A stretch of DNA of 64,000 nt, from assembly GCF_050219315.1 (NCBI RefSeq), contig NZ_CP116939.1, positions 2,604,001 to 2,668,000 of the forward strand. Direction: 5' to 3'. Position 1 is the stretch's first letter. Every line of letters starts with the position of its first letter. The notes below the pieces were generated by a model. It saw only the letters and a list, made by a program, of their open reading frames with translations, was not told the DNA's origin and did not search any database. Origin of the DNA: Megasphaera_A sueciensis (lineage in GTDB: Bacteria > Bacillota > Negativicutes > Veillonellales > Megasphaeraceae). The position numbers were made by a program, and so were the translations under genes. This document shows, in pieces, positions 1-8,839 of this stretch.

Positions 1-2
1 AG

Positions 3-1046
3 TCTCATGGCCGTTCTGTAGGAGCGGTTTTGGATGGTATTCCGGCAGGAGAAACCATTGATTGGGAATTAGTGCGTAAAACGATGTCCCGCAGGGCGCC
101 CGGAAAAAATCTCTTATCTACATCGAGAAAAGAAAACGATGATTTTGAAATCCAAAGCGGTTATTTTAAAGGACATACAACAGGAACACCGTTGTGTTTC
201 CGTATTTGTAATGTCGATCAGCATTCTGGTGATTATGATAATCTCCGTCATATCATGCGTCCCGGCCATGCTGATTTCACCGGTCATGTTCGTTATGATG
301 GATTTAATGATTATCGAGGCGGCGGACATTTTTCGGGACGGCTGACGGCTCCGCTTGTTTTTGCCGGAGCGATTGCAGCGCAATTGCTGGAACGCCGCGG
401 TATTACAATAGGTGTTCATATACAGCAAATTGGAAATATTAAAGACCGGCAGTTTTGTCCTATGGGAGAAGATGCGTCATTGCTTAAGTCACTTAGGCAA
501 AAAGAATTACCGTTGTTGGAAGAGGACAAAGCGTTTCCTATAGAAAATCTCATTACTCAGACGAAAGAAAAACTTGATTCTGTAGGCGGAGTTATAGAGG
601 GTATGGTTGTTGGATTGCCTGCGGGATTAGGAGATCCTTTCTTTGATTCCGTCGAAAGTATGTTGAGTCATATGTTTTTCTCTATACCTGCAGTGAAGGG
701 AATTGAATTTGGAGATGGTTTTTTACTATCGGAAATGCATGGTTCAGAAGCAAACGATGCAATGCAGTATGAAAAAGGTAAGGTAGTTACAGTCTCTAAT
801 CATAACGGAGGAATTCTCGGCGGTATTACAAATGGGATGCCTCTTGTCTTTCGGCTTGTTATTAAACCCACTCCTTCTATTGGGCGAAAACAAGAAACGA
901 TTGATTTAGATACACAAAAAAATTGTTCTATTGAAATTAAAGGACGTCATGATCCTTGTATCGTGCAGCGAGTAGTTCCCGTCATTGAAGCAGTAACGGC
1001 TTGGACACTTCTCGATATGTGGATGATGGCGAATTCCAGGAGATGA
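3..1046 (+). CDS. aroC: Chorismate synthase, 5' end outside window
   Basis: Chorismate synthase converts 5-enolpyruvylshikimate-3-phosphate to chorismate using reduced FMN, the last step of the shikimate pathway in the cytosol. The frame is already open at base 3, where it reads SHGRSVGAVLDGIPAG, a typical AroC N-terminal signature (SHG, then DGxPAG), so the true start lies upstream. Further family features are RRAPGKN, the GGGHFSGR segment and GGITNGMP near the C-terminus. It is followed 4 bases later by pheA and then aroE and aroK, forming an aromatic amino acid operon. Identification is secure; only the first few residues are missing. Confidence 0.96.
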   Translation, partial: SHGRSVGAVLDGIPAGETIDWELVRKTMSRRAPGKNLLSTSRKENDDFEIQSGYFKGHTTGTPLCFRICNVDQHSGDYDNLRHIMRPGHADFTGHVRYDGFNDYRGGGHFSGRLTAPLVFAGAIAAQLLERRGITIGVHIQQIGNIKDRQFCPMGEDASLLKSLRQKELPLLEEDKAFPIENLITQTKEKLDSVGGVIEGMVVGLPAGLGDPFFDSVESMLSHMFFSIPAVKGIEFGDGFLLSEMHGSEANDAMQYEKGKVVTVSNHNGGILGGITNGMPLVFRLVIKPTPSIGRKQETIDLDTQKNCSIEIKGRHDPCIVQRVVPVIEAVTAWTLLDMWMMANSRR

Positions 1047-1050
1047 TGCT

Positions 1051-1965
1051 ATGGACCAGGATGACTATGAATACTGTATTCCCGTAGGTTGTTATGGAGC
1101 ACCCGGCTCCTACAGCAGCGAGGCTATGATGACCTATTTTAAAAACCAACCTATTACTACAACGTATTATGATCATTTTGAAGATGAAATACGAGCAGTT
1201 GCTGCTAAGAAAATTCAATATGGAGTTATACCTATTGAAAATTCTTCAACGGGGAGTATTACGGAAGTATATGATTTGATTCGTCGGAATAATTGTTTTA
1301 TTGTAGGAGAACAGTGCATTAAAATAGATCATCATTTATTGGCGCTTCCGGGAACTCGTCTCGAAGATATTCGAATTGTTTATTCTCATCCGCAGGGGTT
1401 TGCTCAATGCCGGGATTTTTTCCGGAAACATACGGATTGGATCCAATGTCCGTATTTCAGTACGTCACAGAGTGCTGAGCGGGTTCAAAAGGAAGGCAAC
1501 CGCACAACAGCTGCCGTAGCAAACAGCATGGCAGCTGCATTATATGGTTTGCAGATAGTAGTGCCTCATATCTATACGAATTCATTTAATTACACGCGTT
1601 TTTTTATTATTGCTCCACAAATGAATCAAGCTGATAATCGGGATAAGATAACATTAGTATTGACGACAAAACATGAACCGGGTGCACTATACCATGTGCT
1701 TGGCCACTTCTTCTACAACGGCATGAATATGACACACTTGGAATCCAGACCGATGGAAGGGCATCCGTTTGAATATTTTTTCCATATTGATGTTATGGGA
1801 AGTTTAACAGATCCTGGTGTAGTCAAAACGTTGGACGACTTGGCTCGGAATTGTACATATTTTAAGATTTTGGGAAATTATCCGTCAGACCAAGGAGGAG
1901 CTGCTCATGAAATTCGGACTTATAGGAGCAAAATTAGGACACAGTGTATCGCCGCAGATCCATGA
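1051..1965 (+). CDS. pheA: Prephenate dehydratase with ACT domain
   Basis: Decarboxylates and dehydrates prephenate to phenylpyruvate in phenylalanine synthesis. The catalytic domain covers about residues 10-190 and contains the TRF motif (182-184). The C-terminal ACT domain carries GALYHVL (211-217) and ESRP (231-234), the phenylalanine-binding motifs, so feedback inhibition by Phe is expected from family knowledge. There is no chorismate mutase domain, so this is the monofunctional form. AGGAG lies about 8 bases before the ATG. The reading frame runs 59 bases into aroE, giving a C-terminal tail of about 20 residues that is not part of the usual ACT fold. Confidence 0.95.
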   Translation: MDQDDYEYCIPVGCYGAPGSYSSEAMMTYFKNQPITTTYYDHFEDEIRAVAAKKIQYGVIPIENSSTGSITEVYDLIRRNNCFIVGEQCIKIDHHLLALPGTRLEDIRIVYSHPQGFAQCRDFFRKHTDWIQCPYFSTSQSAERVQKEGNRTTAAVANSMAAALYGLQIVVPHIYTNSFNYTRFFIIAPQMNQADNRDKITLVLTTKHEPGALYHVLGHFFYNGMNMTHLESRPMEGHPFEYFFHIDVMGSLTDPGVVKTLDDLARNCTYFKILGNYPSDQGGAAHEIRTYRSKIRTQCIAADP

Positions 1966-2731
1966 AATATTATTTAAAAAATTAGGAATAGATCGTCATA
2001 ATCAATATGATTTACTGGAGATGGAACGAAGTGATATAGCGACTCATTTGCAAACGGATTGCGGCTATACAGGAATGAATGTCACGATTCCCTATAAAAT
2101 TGATGTAATGCCTTTTTTAAAAAAAATTTCTCATGCAGCTGATCGCATTGGAGCTGTCAATACAATTCACGTTACCAAAGAAGGACTATTTGGGTATAAT
2201 ACAGATTATGTTGGATTTGGCCGTTCCTTGGATCATGCAGGAATAAAAGCAAAAGGAAATGATTGTATTGTTCTTGGATCGGGGGGGGCGGCACGTGCTG
2301 TTATCCAATATTTAGCGGATGCGGGTGCCGCGCATATTACTGTTGTTTCTCGTAACCCTTTGCTTCTGAAAGCATCATTTTCCGATTTTGCCCAACGGAT
2401 AGGTATAGAAATTATTGGGTATCATGAACTGGGAAATCGCAAAGGAGCGCCTCTTATGGTAAATTGTACACCTGTGGGTATGTATCCTAATATGCAAGTT
2501 TGTCCTATTTCAGAAAAAACGGCAGCCCGTTATGAAGCGTTGGTAGATCTTATTTATAATCCCAAGGATACGCTGTTTCTACAATATGGAAAACGACATG
2601 GGGCGATTACATTAAATGGAATGTTTATGCTTGTTGCGCAAGCCGTTGTTTCGGAAGAAATTTGGCTGGAACGTCAAATAGGAAATGATGTCATTAATTC
2701 GATTGCTAAGGAAATGGAGAATATTTTATGA
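1907..2731 (+). CDS. aroE: Shikimate dehydrogenase (biosynthetic)
   Basis: NADPH-dependent reduction of 3-dehydroshikimate to shikimate. The 274-residue protein has the substrate motif GHSVSP (11-16), catalytic Lys64 in NVTIPYK, Asp100 in NTD and the nucleotide-binding loop GSGGAAR (124-130). AAGGAGG sits just upstream of the ATG although this start lies inside the end of pheA. The gene is translationally coupled to aroK (ATGA overlap). A second, YdiB-like paralogue lies at 5350-6228; this copy is the one in the biosynthetic operon. Confidence 0.95.
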   Translation: MKFGLIGAKLGHSVSPQIHEILFKKLGIDRHNQYDLLEMERSDIATHLQTDCGYTGMNVTIPYKIDVMPFLKKISHAADRIGAVNTIHVTKEGLFGYNTDYVGFGRSLDHAGIKAKGNDCIVLGSGGAARAVIQYLADAGAAHITVVSRNPLLLKASFSDFAQRIGIEIIGYHELGNRKGAPLMVNCTPVGMYPNMQVCPISEKTAARYEALVDLIYNPKDTLFLQYGKRHGAITLNGMFMLVAQAVVSEEIWLERQIGNDVINSIAKEMENIL

Positions 2732-3231
2732 AAAACGTAGTGATTATAGGTATGCCGGGAAGTGGAAAAACTACATTTGGCAGTGCCTTAGCAGAACGAT
2801 TGGGGCGTCGATTCATTGATGCGGATGCATATATCGAGGCGAGAGAACAAAAGAAAATTTCCGAATTGTTTGCGATTAGTGAAAATTGTTTTCGAGAGGC
2901 TGAAACACGAGCAATAAAAGAACTGGCGAAACAAGACGGTATTGTTATTGCAACTGGCGGCGGCGTTATTAAACGGCCTGTTAATATTGAAGTATTAAAG
3001 AAAACAGGTATTATTATATTTCTTGATCGTACTCCTGATGATATTGCCGGTGATGTGGAAATTTCTACAAGACCATTGTTAGCGGCTGGCAAGCAAAAAA
3101 TTTATGATTTATATGAGGAACGTATAACGGCATATTGTGCTTCGGCTGATTTTCAGCTTCCTAATCATAGCTCTATTCCCCGCGTACTTGATATGTTGGA
3201 AAAACTAGTAGGAAAAGCCTTGTTAAAATAA
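2728..3231 (+). CDS. aroK: Shikimate kinase
   Basis: Phosphorylates shikimate at the 3-OH with ATP. The 167-residue P-loop protein has Walker A GMPGSGKTT (8-16), the shikimate-binding DADAYIE (31-37) and an ATGGGVI motif near residue 76. Its start overlaps the aroE stop by four bases, so it is the last gene of this operon, and a terminator hairpin follows. aroA and aroB are not in the window and presumably lie upstream of aroC or elsewhere. Confidence 0.95.
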   Translation: MKNVVIIGMPGSGKTTFGSALAERLGRRFIDADAYIEAREQKKISELFAISENCFREAETRAIKELAKQDGIVIATGGGVIKRPVNIEVLKKTGIIIFLDRTPDDIAGDVEISTRPLLAAGKQKIYDLYEERITAYCASADFQLPNHSSIPRVLDMLEKLVGKALLK

Positions 3232-3249
3232 ATTTATTGATTATATTAC

Positions 3250-3292
3250 AAAAATGGCAGTAACGAAATTTGCATTTGTTACTGTCATTTTT
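3250..3292. terminator. Bidirectional terminator between aroK and aroD
   Basis: A 15-bp stem (AAAAATGGCAGTAAC with GTTACTGTCATTTTT, one wobble pair) with a 13-base loop. A-run and T-run flank it, so it can end transcription of aroK from the left and of aroD from the right. Confidence 0.85.
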
Positions 3293-3311
3293 GTGATGAA
3301 GTATTATGGAA

Positions 3312-4058
3312 TTAGTGGAGAGTCCGCAAAATTTTTTGGAGCGTCGTCACTTCCAATTGACCGGGAGCAGACGATTTTTTTGCGGAACCAAATGTTAAAG
3401 CAGAACCGAATATTTCACCGCTGATGCGGCTGATCGTACCCAATTTACCCATGGACATCGTAATGAGGGGTTCATCAGGGTACTGCGATTTTACAGCTTC
3501 TGTAGCACTGAGCAGCGTCAATACATCTTTCGCAGACTTAGGCATACAAGCTAATTTTGCAACATCAGCACCTAGCTTTTTCATACCGATGAGACGTGTT
3601 GTTATTTCGTCGAAAGAGGGTGTCTTATCAAAATCATGATTACTCATGATGACAGTTACACCTGCTTTTTTTGCAAGAGCAATAATCGATTGAATACTAT
3701 CGGGATTGCGGAAGTATTCTACATCGACGGCATTGATTTTGCCGGACTGAATGGCGTACTGAATCAATTCAAAATAGAATGATTCTGGTACGGCCGTTTC
3801 ACCGCCTTCATCCTTTGTACGGAAGGTAAAAAGGATAGCGCTGTTGGGCAGTTCGTTACGGACGGCTGTGATAGCTTCGTTGACCGAATTCAAATCGGTT
3901 ACTGTTTTTAGAAAATCAATGCGCAATTCAACGACATCATAAATTTTATCTTGCAGATATCTGCATTCCTGTTGTAATTCGTCTACAGTGCGGCCTACAA
4001 TAGGGACGCAGATTTTAGGAATACCATTATCTAGTGTAACATTACCAATTTTAATCAT
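3312..4058 (-). CDS. aroD: 3-Dehydroquinate dehydratase, type I
   Basis: Interconverts 3-dehydroquinate and 3-dehydroshikimate through a Schiff base. Visible family residues are VELR (43-46), His141 in SNHDF and the Schiff-base Lys168 in AKLA. The first in-frame ATG is 30 bases upstream, but the ATG at 4058 is preceded by GGAGG at the right distance, giving 248 residues. The gene follows a YdiN-like transporter and ydiB on the same strand. That gene content and the ydiB-aroD pairing resemble the E. coli ydiN-ydiB-aroD locus, so this copy may serve shikimate/quinate uptake and interconversion as well as biosynthesis. Confidence 0.94.
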   Translation of the reverse strand: MIKIGNVTLDNGIPKICVPIVGRTVDELQQECRYLQDKIYDVVELRIDFLKTVTDLNSVNEAITAVRNELPNSAILFTFRTKDEGGETAVPESFYFELIQYAIQSGKINAVDVEYFRNPDSIQSIIALAKKAGVTVIMSNHDFDKTPSFDEITTRLIGMKKLGADVAKLACMPKSAKDVLTLLSATEAVKSQYPDEPLITMSMGKLGTISRISGEIFGSALTFGSAKKSSAPGQLEVTTLQKILRTLH

Positions 4059-4097
4059 TCTGACCTCCGGGATGATTGTAAAACACAATATTTGAAG

Positions 4098-5309
4098 TTA
4101 AGCAGCAATTTGATTTTCTGCTGGTTTTTCTTTCATAACACGATTATAGCGGATATAGATGATACAAGCGACAACAAAACCGGCTAAAGCGATGGCTGCA
4201 TCAAGTCCCATAATGCTGTTAATACCACTGTCTGCCATATATCCAGTAATAACGGGAATAGTGAAAGAGGCGATACTGCCTGTTGTATAGAATATACCCG
4301 TCATGGTTCCTTTGCCTTTCGGGAACATTTCAGTCATCATTACAAGACCAAGCTGCATAACTCCGCCGGCAGCCGAGAAACCTACTATAAAGGAGAGTAT
4401 CGGAGCAAGAGAACCGGACGGTATGAAGTACAGACCGGAGATCGATATGGTGGAAATAAAAGTATAGACAACGAGAAGGGTAATAGGACGGATGCCCTTT
4501 TTTGTAATAAATGCGGTGAAAAATACACAGCATAAAGAACCAATACTATAATAGCTCATAAGTGCACGAGAAGCAATATCTGTCATCTGGGCAACGGAAG
4601 CGCCGTATTTTGTGAGCCACTGGCTAATCAAATAAAATGTAGCTTGAGAAATATATCCGTAAATAACAAAGCAGATACCTTCCAAATACCATTTTGACTT
4701 TGGAATCCAGCTTGCAAGTTTTGTGGACATACCTTCCGCTTCCTTAACCGGATTCATCGATGGGAAAGAATATTTCATGATGAGCGGCAGATTGATAAGA
4801 AGAATAGCCGCTGCAATGATAAAGGACCAGCCGTACCAAGCACCGGTGCTGATAAGGAAACCGATGAACAAAGGAAGTAGAAATTGACCGGCAGAGATAA
4901 AGGCTTTTAAAAGAACCGTTGCGGTAGAAGCACTATCTGGGTATGCTTCAATCAAGGCAGGATAGGTACCGGCATCTAAAAATGAATTAGCGATACCGGC
5001 CAAAATACCAAAAATACAGGCAATTGTCGAGGTGGGACTCATTAATATACCAATGAAGAAAGAAATGTATGTAACTATCCCTAAAAGTATAAACGGCTTG
5101 CGGCCATACTTATCCGATAATTTACCAGAAACAAAAAGAACGATTAAACGACCGATGCCGAGCATGGAAATCACCCAGGCAACGTCGGCGATACTGCCCC
5201 AGCGAGCAGCCAGTGCATCCATATTTTGAGCAAGGATAATAACACCGATGCCATGAACAAAATAGTTTAAATACAGGCTAAAAGACAACGGGCGATATGA
5301 TTGATTCAT
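4098..5309 (-). CDS. MFS transporter, YdiN/YdiM-like
   Basis: A 403-residue major facilitator with about 12 hydrophobic segments. The loop SGKLSDKYGRKPF matches the MFS loop 2-3 signature. The opening SLYLNYFVHGIGVIILAQNM and the later FIVGFSAAGGVMQLG resemble, from memory, E. coli YdiN, the transporter encoded beside ydiB-aroD. A shikimate or quinate substrate is inferred from its position between ydiB and aroD. AAGGAG lies upstream of the ATG. Direction of transport and the exact substrate are unknown. Confidence 0.85.
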   Translation of the reverse strand: MNQSYRPLSFSLYLNYFVHGIGVIILAQNMDALAARWGSIADVAWVISMLGIGRLIVLFVSGKLSDKYGRKPFILLGIVTYISFFIGILMSPTSTIACIFGILAGIANSFLDAGTYPALIEAYPDSASTATVLLKAFISAGQFLLPLFIGFLISTGAWYGWSFIIAAAILLINLPLIMKYSFPSMNPVKEAEGMSTKLASWIPKSKWYLEGICFVIYGYISQATFYLISQWLTKYGASVAQMTDIASRALMSYYSIGSLCCVFFTAFITKKGIRPITLLVVYTFISTISISGLYFIPSGSLAPILSFIVGFSAAGGVMQLGLVMMTEMFPKGKGTMTGIFYTTGSIASFTIPVITGYMADSGINSIMGLDAAIALAGFVVACIIYIRYNRVMKEKPAENQIAA

Positions 5310-5349
5310 TATGATTTCTCCTTTTTGGTTGAGTGGGTCATAGTCTGTA

Positions 5350-6228
5350 TTAGAATAAGATATCTTTAATGTAGTCTGTAGGCATTTCTTTTCCCGTCCA
5401 AAGTTTAAAGGCAGCAGCTCCTTGCCAGAGCATCATTCCTAAACCGTTAAAGGTATGGCAGCCTACTTCGCTGGCCCATCTCATCAATTCTGTTTCTCTT
5501 GGAGCGTATACAGTATCCATAACGACAAGCCCTTTATGCAAATAACTTTTATCAGGGATGGCAACAACATTTTCCAACGGTTTCATACCGCAGGAAGTAG
5601 CGTCTATGTAAATATCACTGCTGTCTAACTCTTCTTTTAATTTAGCATGATCAGCTAAATCATAAAGGTTTACTATACAGCTTGTGCGTTCGCGAAGTTT
5701 TTTAACCGTTTCCTGGGCATTTTCAAAAAATTTATCTTTTACGTTGAAAATAGTCAGTTCACGGACGCCATCAAGCGCTGCCTGTACTTCAATTGCGGTT
5801 GCTGCACCACCGGCACCGATAACCGTCATTTTTTTGCCAACATAGTCAACGCCTTCTTCCGAGAGAGACTGCATCGCACCTGTACCGTCTGTGATCGTCC
5901 CAGTTAAGATGCCGTTGTCATTTACAACGGTGTTGCAGGCACCGACAATTTGAGAAACAGGAGATAAGTTGTCAAGATATTGTGTGATGGCGACTTTGTT
6001 TGGCATGGAGACATTCCATCCGCGTACTTTCATAGCACGCAATCCCTGTACTGTATCTTTTAAGGTGGAGTTATCTACTTCAAAGCAGACATATACATAA
6101 TCCAACCCTAATTTTTTGAATGCTTCATTGTGCATTGTCGGAGACATACTGTGGCGAATTGGATATGCGATCAACCCAATCAATTCTGTATGTCCTGTTA
6201 CACGTTCTGTAATTGCAATTTTACCCAT
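5350..6228 (-). CDS. ydiB: Quinate/shikimate dehydrogenase, YdiB-like
   Basis: NAD(P)-dependent dehydrogenase of the shikimate dehydrogenase family. It carries AYPIRHSMSP (21-30), Lys78 in VSMPNK, Asp114 in the TDGTG stretch and the GAGGAAT nucleotide loop near 139-145. VSMPNK rather than VTIPxK, and GMKPLEN in the C-terminal half, fit the YdiB branch, which accepts both quinate and shikimate. AAGGAGG precedes the ATG by 8 bases and a sigma-70-like promoter lies upstream at 6326-6354. It is the first gene of the ydiB / MFS / aroD unit. Biosynthetic aroE is separate at 1907. Confidence 0.92.
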   Translation of the reverse strand: MGKIAITERVTGHTELIGLIAYPIRHSMSPTMHNEAFKKLGLDYVYVCFEVDNSTLKDTVQGLRAMKVRGWNVSMPNKVAITQYLDNLSPVSQIVGACNTVVNDNGILTGTITDGTGAMQSLSEEGVDYVGKKMTVIGAGGAATAIEVQAALDGVRELTIFNVKDKFFENAQETVKKLRERTSCIVNLYDLADHAKLKEELDSSDIYIDATSCGMKPLENVVAIPDKSYLHKGLVVMDTVYAPRETELMRWASEVGCHTFNGLGMMLWQGAAAFKLWTGKEMPTDYIKDILF

Positions 6229-6283
6229 AATAAATTCCTCCTTAATAATATATACATAAAAACTTTAAGATTTTGTATATTAA

Positions 6284-6299
6284 ACCGCCGGTATGCGGT
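6284..6299. other. Inverted repeat in ydiB leader
   Basis: ACCGC and GCGGT arms with a 6-base loop lie just downstream of the predicted ydiB -10 box. It could be an operator or a small 5'-UTR hairpin; the sequence alone does not decide. Confidence 0.35.
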
Positions 6300-6325
6300 G
6301 ATTACCATACATATAGAATACCTTA

Positions 6326-6354
6326 ATTGTACTATTTTTCACTAGCATTGACAA
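6326..6354 (-). promoter_or_regulatory. Sigma-70-type promoter of ydiB
   Basis: Read on the minus strand: TTGTCA, 17-base spacer, TACAAT, about 100 bases upstream of the ydiB start. It gives the ydiB-MFS-aroD unit its own promoter, separated from the oxidoreductase gene by a terminator. Confidence 0.6.
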
Positions 6355-6379
6355 AAATATCTGCTGTGGAAATATATAA

Positions 6380-6420
6380 TTTTTTGCCGTGATTGGAATA
6401 AACCAACCGCGGTAAAAAAA
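6380..6420 (-). terminator. Terminator after the flavin oxidoreductase gene
   Basis: On the minus strand a stem of about 10-11 pairs (CCGCGGTTGG with CCAATCACGG, some wobble) flanked by A/T runs follows the stop of the gene at 6430. Confidence 0.7.
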
Positions 6421-6429
6421 TCAATTTAA

Positions 6430-8442
6430 CTAATCTTCAAACCCGCCAATCATATCGATCACATTGACTACATTGCGTCCGGCTTCGGTGCCGTGAATAA
6501 TTTGACCGGTTTTATTACTGTTGCCGATATTATAATAGGGAATATTATTTTTTCGGGCATAGGCTTCAAATGCAGTTACATCCGGTAAGTCCGGGATAAG
6601 ACCCATACAGATAAAACCGAGATCAAAAGGATACTCTTCCATCTTTCTATCATGTTCAGCAATAAATTTATCGGGGCAAACTTTTTTTAGAGCAGTAGCT
6701 AAATGCATATGGATATTATCGTGCTGTTTGAACAGATTTTTCAGCGTAGACTTTGTTACAATATCACAATCCTTGCCGACAGAGGGCATCATTTCAATGA
6801 CTTGGACATCGGCTTTGCGAAGTGCAAAAAATTCCATAACATCTAACCCGACGGCACCGGCACCAATGATGACAACTTTTTTACCTTCGGCGATCTTTTC
6901 AAAATAGGAAATGGTTTCCATGAAATTTGTAATAGAAGTAATTTTGCTGTCCGTTGCATCTGTATATTCGAGAAGGCCTTCAATTGGTGGGGTCATCGAC
7001 TTAGAACCTGTCGCATTGTACAAAATATCCGGGGTTAATTTTTCGATCATAGCTGGTGTTGCTTCCGTATTTAATTTGATTGTAAGATTTTTAAGACGGG
7101 CAGCTCTTTTTTCAAGATATGCCGGAAAATCTTCGATGCGGCTTTTTTCCGGGAAACGAGCAATTTTACGAGCCATGCCGCCAAGTTCGTTGCTTCGTTC
7201 CAACAGCGTTACGCGGCAACCGACTTCTGCAGCTGTGCAAGCTGTTTCCAGTCCAGAGGTTCCGCCGCCGACAACGACGACATGAATGTCCCGAGTAACT
7301 TTATTTTTTTTATAGGCTTCGCCGTTTATTACATCAGGATTTACCGTACAACGGATAGGTTTAGATTTTGCAATGCGGTGATCAGCGCAGCCGATATTGC
7401 AGCAAATGCATTGGCGAATGCACTCTTCTTTGCCGAATTGTACTTTACGGACCCAATCCGGATCGGCAATAAGGCCGCGGCCGATTGCCAGAAAATCGGC
7501 TTTTCCCGAAGCTATAATTTCTTCTGCAATTTTAGGATTGCGGATATTACCGGAAATAATAACGGGCGTATGGAATTCCTTCTTGATAGCTTCAGAAAGA
7601 TAAGCTCTCCAGCCATCCGGCAAATCACATTTATCAATCTGGTATTGGATAGAGTCATTGACAGCAGCAGATACGTTGATAATATCTACCCCGGCGGGGA
7701 CAATAGAGGCTAAGCATGCGATGGTATCGTCGAGAGTATTTCCTCCTTCGATGAATTCATCAGCAGAAACGCGGAAAGAAATGGGGACCCAGCGACCTAC
7801 TTTGCTGCGGACGGCTTCTACGACGAGACGGGAAAAACGGGCACGATTTTCAGCATTTCCTCCAAATTCATCGGTGCGTTTATTATACAAAGGAGAAAGA
7901 AATTGGTCGAGCAGATAGGAATGGCCGCCGTGGATTTCCACCATATCGAAGCCGGCAGCTATGGCTCGTTCAGCCGCTTCCGCGTATTTTTGCACAATAG
8001 CAAGTATTTCTTGTTTAGTTAATGGACGCGGAGCCGGATTTCCTTCTTTAGAAGGGACCGAAGATGAGGATACAGATTGCAGGCCGTTTAACCGTTCTGG
8101 ATAAGCCGAAGCTCCGGCGTGGTTCAGCTGAATAGAGGCGAGTGCTCCGTATTTATGAATTCGTTCTGTTAATTCAAACAGTCCCGGGATAAATTGTTTG
8201 TTGTCGATTCGTAATTGCTTTGTACCATTTGTAGCGAGCGGATAGTCGATGCAAGCATTTTCTACGGTTATTAAAGCGGTACCACCACGGGCACGAAGAC
8301 CATAGTAATTTTTCATTTTTTCAGAAACTTCGCCGCTGAATGTTGCAAAGTTTGATCCCATTGGTGGCATAATGACGCGGTTTTTAAAAGTTGTACGCAA
8401 TATGGTCAAGGGTTCAAATATATGTGGATATTTTTGATTCAT
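6430..8442 (-). CDS. NADH:flavin / enoate reductase with [4Fe-4S] and FAD domains
   Basis: A 670-residue multidomain reductase of the 2,4-dienoyl-CoA reductase / BaiCD / 2-enoate reductase family. Residues 1-370 form an Old Yellow Enzyme FMN barrel (VEIHGGHSYLLDQFLSP at 168-184). The cluster ligands are Cys345, Cys348, Cys352 and Cys365. The C-terminal half has two Rossmann motifs, VGGGTSG (391-397) and IIGAGAVG near 550, for FAD and NAD(P)H. Such enzymes reduce activated C=C bonds. The ATG at 8442 has AAGGAGG upstream and replaces a longer frame beginning 48 bases earlier. Next to shikimate genes and a divergent LysR, a cyclohexene-carboxylate or enoate substrate is plausible but not shown. 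Confidence 0.88.
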   Translation of the reverse strand: MNQKYPHIFEPLTILRTTFKNRVIMPPMGSNFATFSGEVSEKMKNYYGLRARGGTALITVENACIDYPLATNGTKQLRIDNKQFIPGLFELTERIHKYGALASIQLNHAGASAYPERLNGLQSVSSSSVPSKEGNPAPRPLTKQEILAIVQKYAEAAERAIAAGFDMVEIHGGHSYLLDQFLSPLYNKRTDEFGGNAENRARFSRLVVEAVRSKVGRWVPISFRVSADEFIEGGNTLDDTIACLASIVPAGVDIINVSAAVNDSIQYQIDKCDLPDGWRAYLSEAIKKEFHTPVIISGNIRNPKIAEEIIASGKADFLAIGRGLIADPDWVRKVQFGKEECIRQCICCNIGCADHRIAKSKPIRCTVNPDVINGEAYKKNKVTRDIHVVVVGGGTSGLETACTAAEVGCRVTLLERSNELGGMARKIARFPEKSRIEDFPAYLEKRAARLKNLTIKLNTEATPAMIEKLTPDILYNATGSKSMTPPIEGLLEYTDATDSKITSITNFMETISYFEKIAEGKKVVIIGAGAVGLDVMEFFALRKADVQVIEMMPSVGKDCDIVTKSTLKNLFKQHDNIHMHLATALKKVCPDKFIAEHDRKMEEYPFDLGFICMGLIPDLPDVTAFEAYARKNNIPYYNIGNSNKTGQIIHGTEAGRNVVNVIDMIGGFED

Positions 8443-8530
8443 GAATCGAGTTCCTCCTTGTAGTATGAAAGAGATACATGTGAAAAACATAACATTTAAT
8501 TACGATATATATTATACGAGAAAATAATTG

Positions 8531-8587
8531 ATAGTACTATTTCCTTATTTTCACTAAAAACGTTTAATTTTTCTATCAAAAATGATA
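8531..8587. promoter_or_regulatory. Candidate operators between the oxidoreductase and lysR genes
   Basis: Two dyads lie here: ATAGTACTAT (8531-8540) and TATCA-AAAA-TGATA (8574-8587). A TATAAT on the minus strand at 8511-8516 could be the -10 of the oxidoreductase gene. LysR-type regulators usually bind such dyads in the divergent region, so these are the best visible candidate sites. Binding is inferred. Confidence 0.4.
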
Positions 8588-8743
8588 AAATAAAAAATGC
8601 ATTATGTGTTTAGTAATAAAGTTTTGGGAGGAAACCGTGCAGCTTAATGAGGGTAAATAATAATGAATATCTTACATTATGTCAATTGAAAGAGAAATGA
8701 TATTAAAATTTAAGAAAATAAAAGGGAGGAGATGCAAGTAAAA

Positions 8744-8788
8744 AATGATAGCCATGTAACACTAAATTACTAGTTACAGGCTATCATT
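8744..8788. other. Long hairpin in the lysR leader
   Basis: AATGATAGCC and TGTAAC pair with GTTACA and GGCTATCATT (16 base pairs, one bulged A, 12-base loop). No T-run follows, so it is not a classical terminator. A GGGAGGAG-preceded 13-codon frame (ATG at 8733) runs through the left arm and ends in the loop, which could be a leader peptide, but this is speculative. Confidence 0.5.
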
Positions 8789-8839
8789 CGGCAGTGACTT
8801 TCTATAAATTGTTGTAAAAAGTTAAAGAAAGGAGTAAAA

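Noticed and set aside
8622..8642. Sigma-54-like sequence TTGGGAGGAAACCGTGCAG before lysR
   Set aside because: The gap between GG and GC is one base too long and the flanking consensus bases are absent; it resembles a ribosome-site-like sequence by chance.
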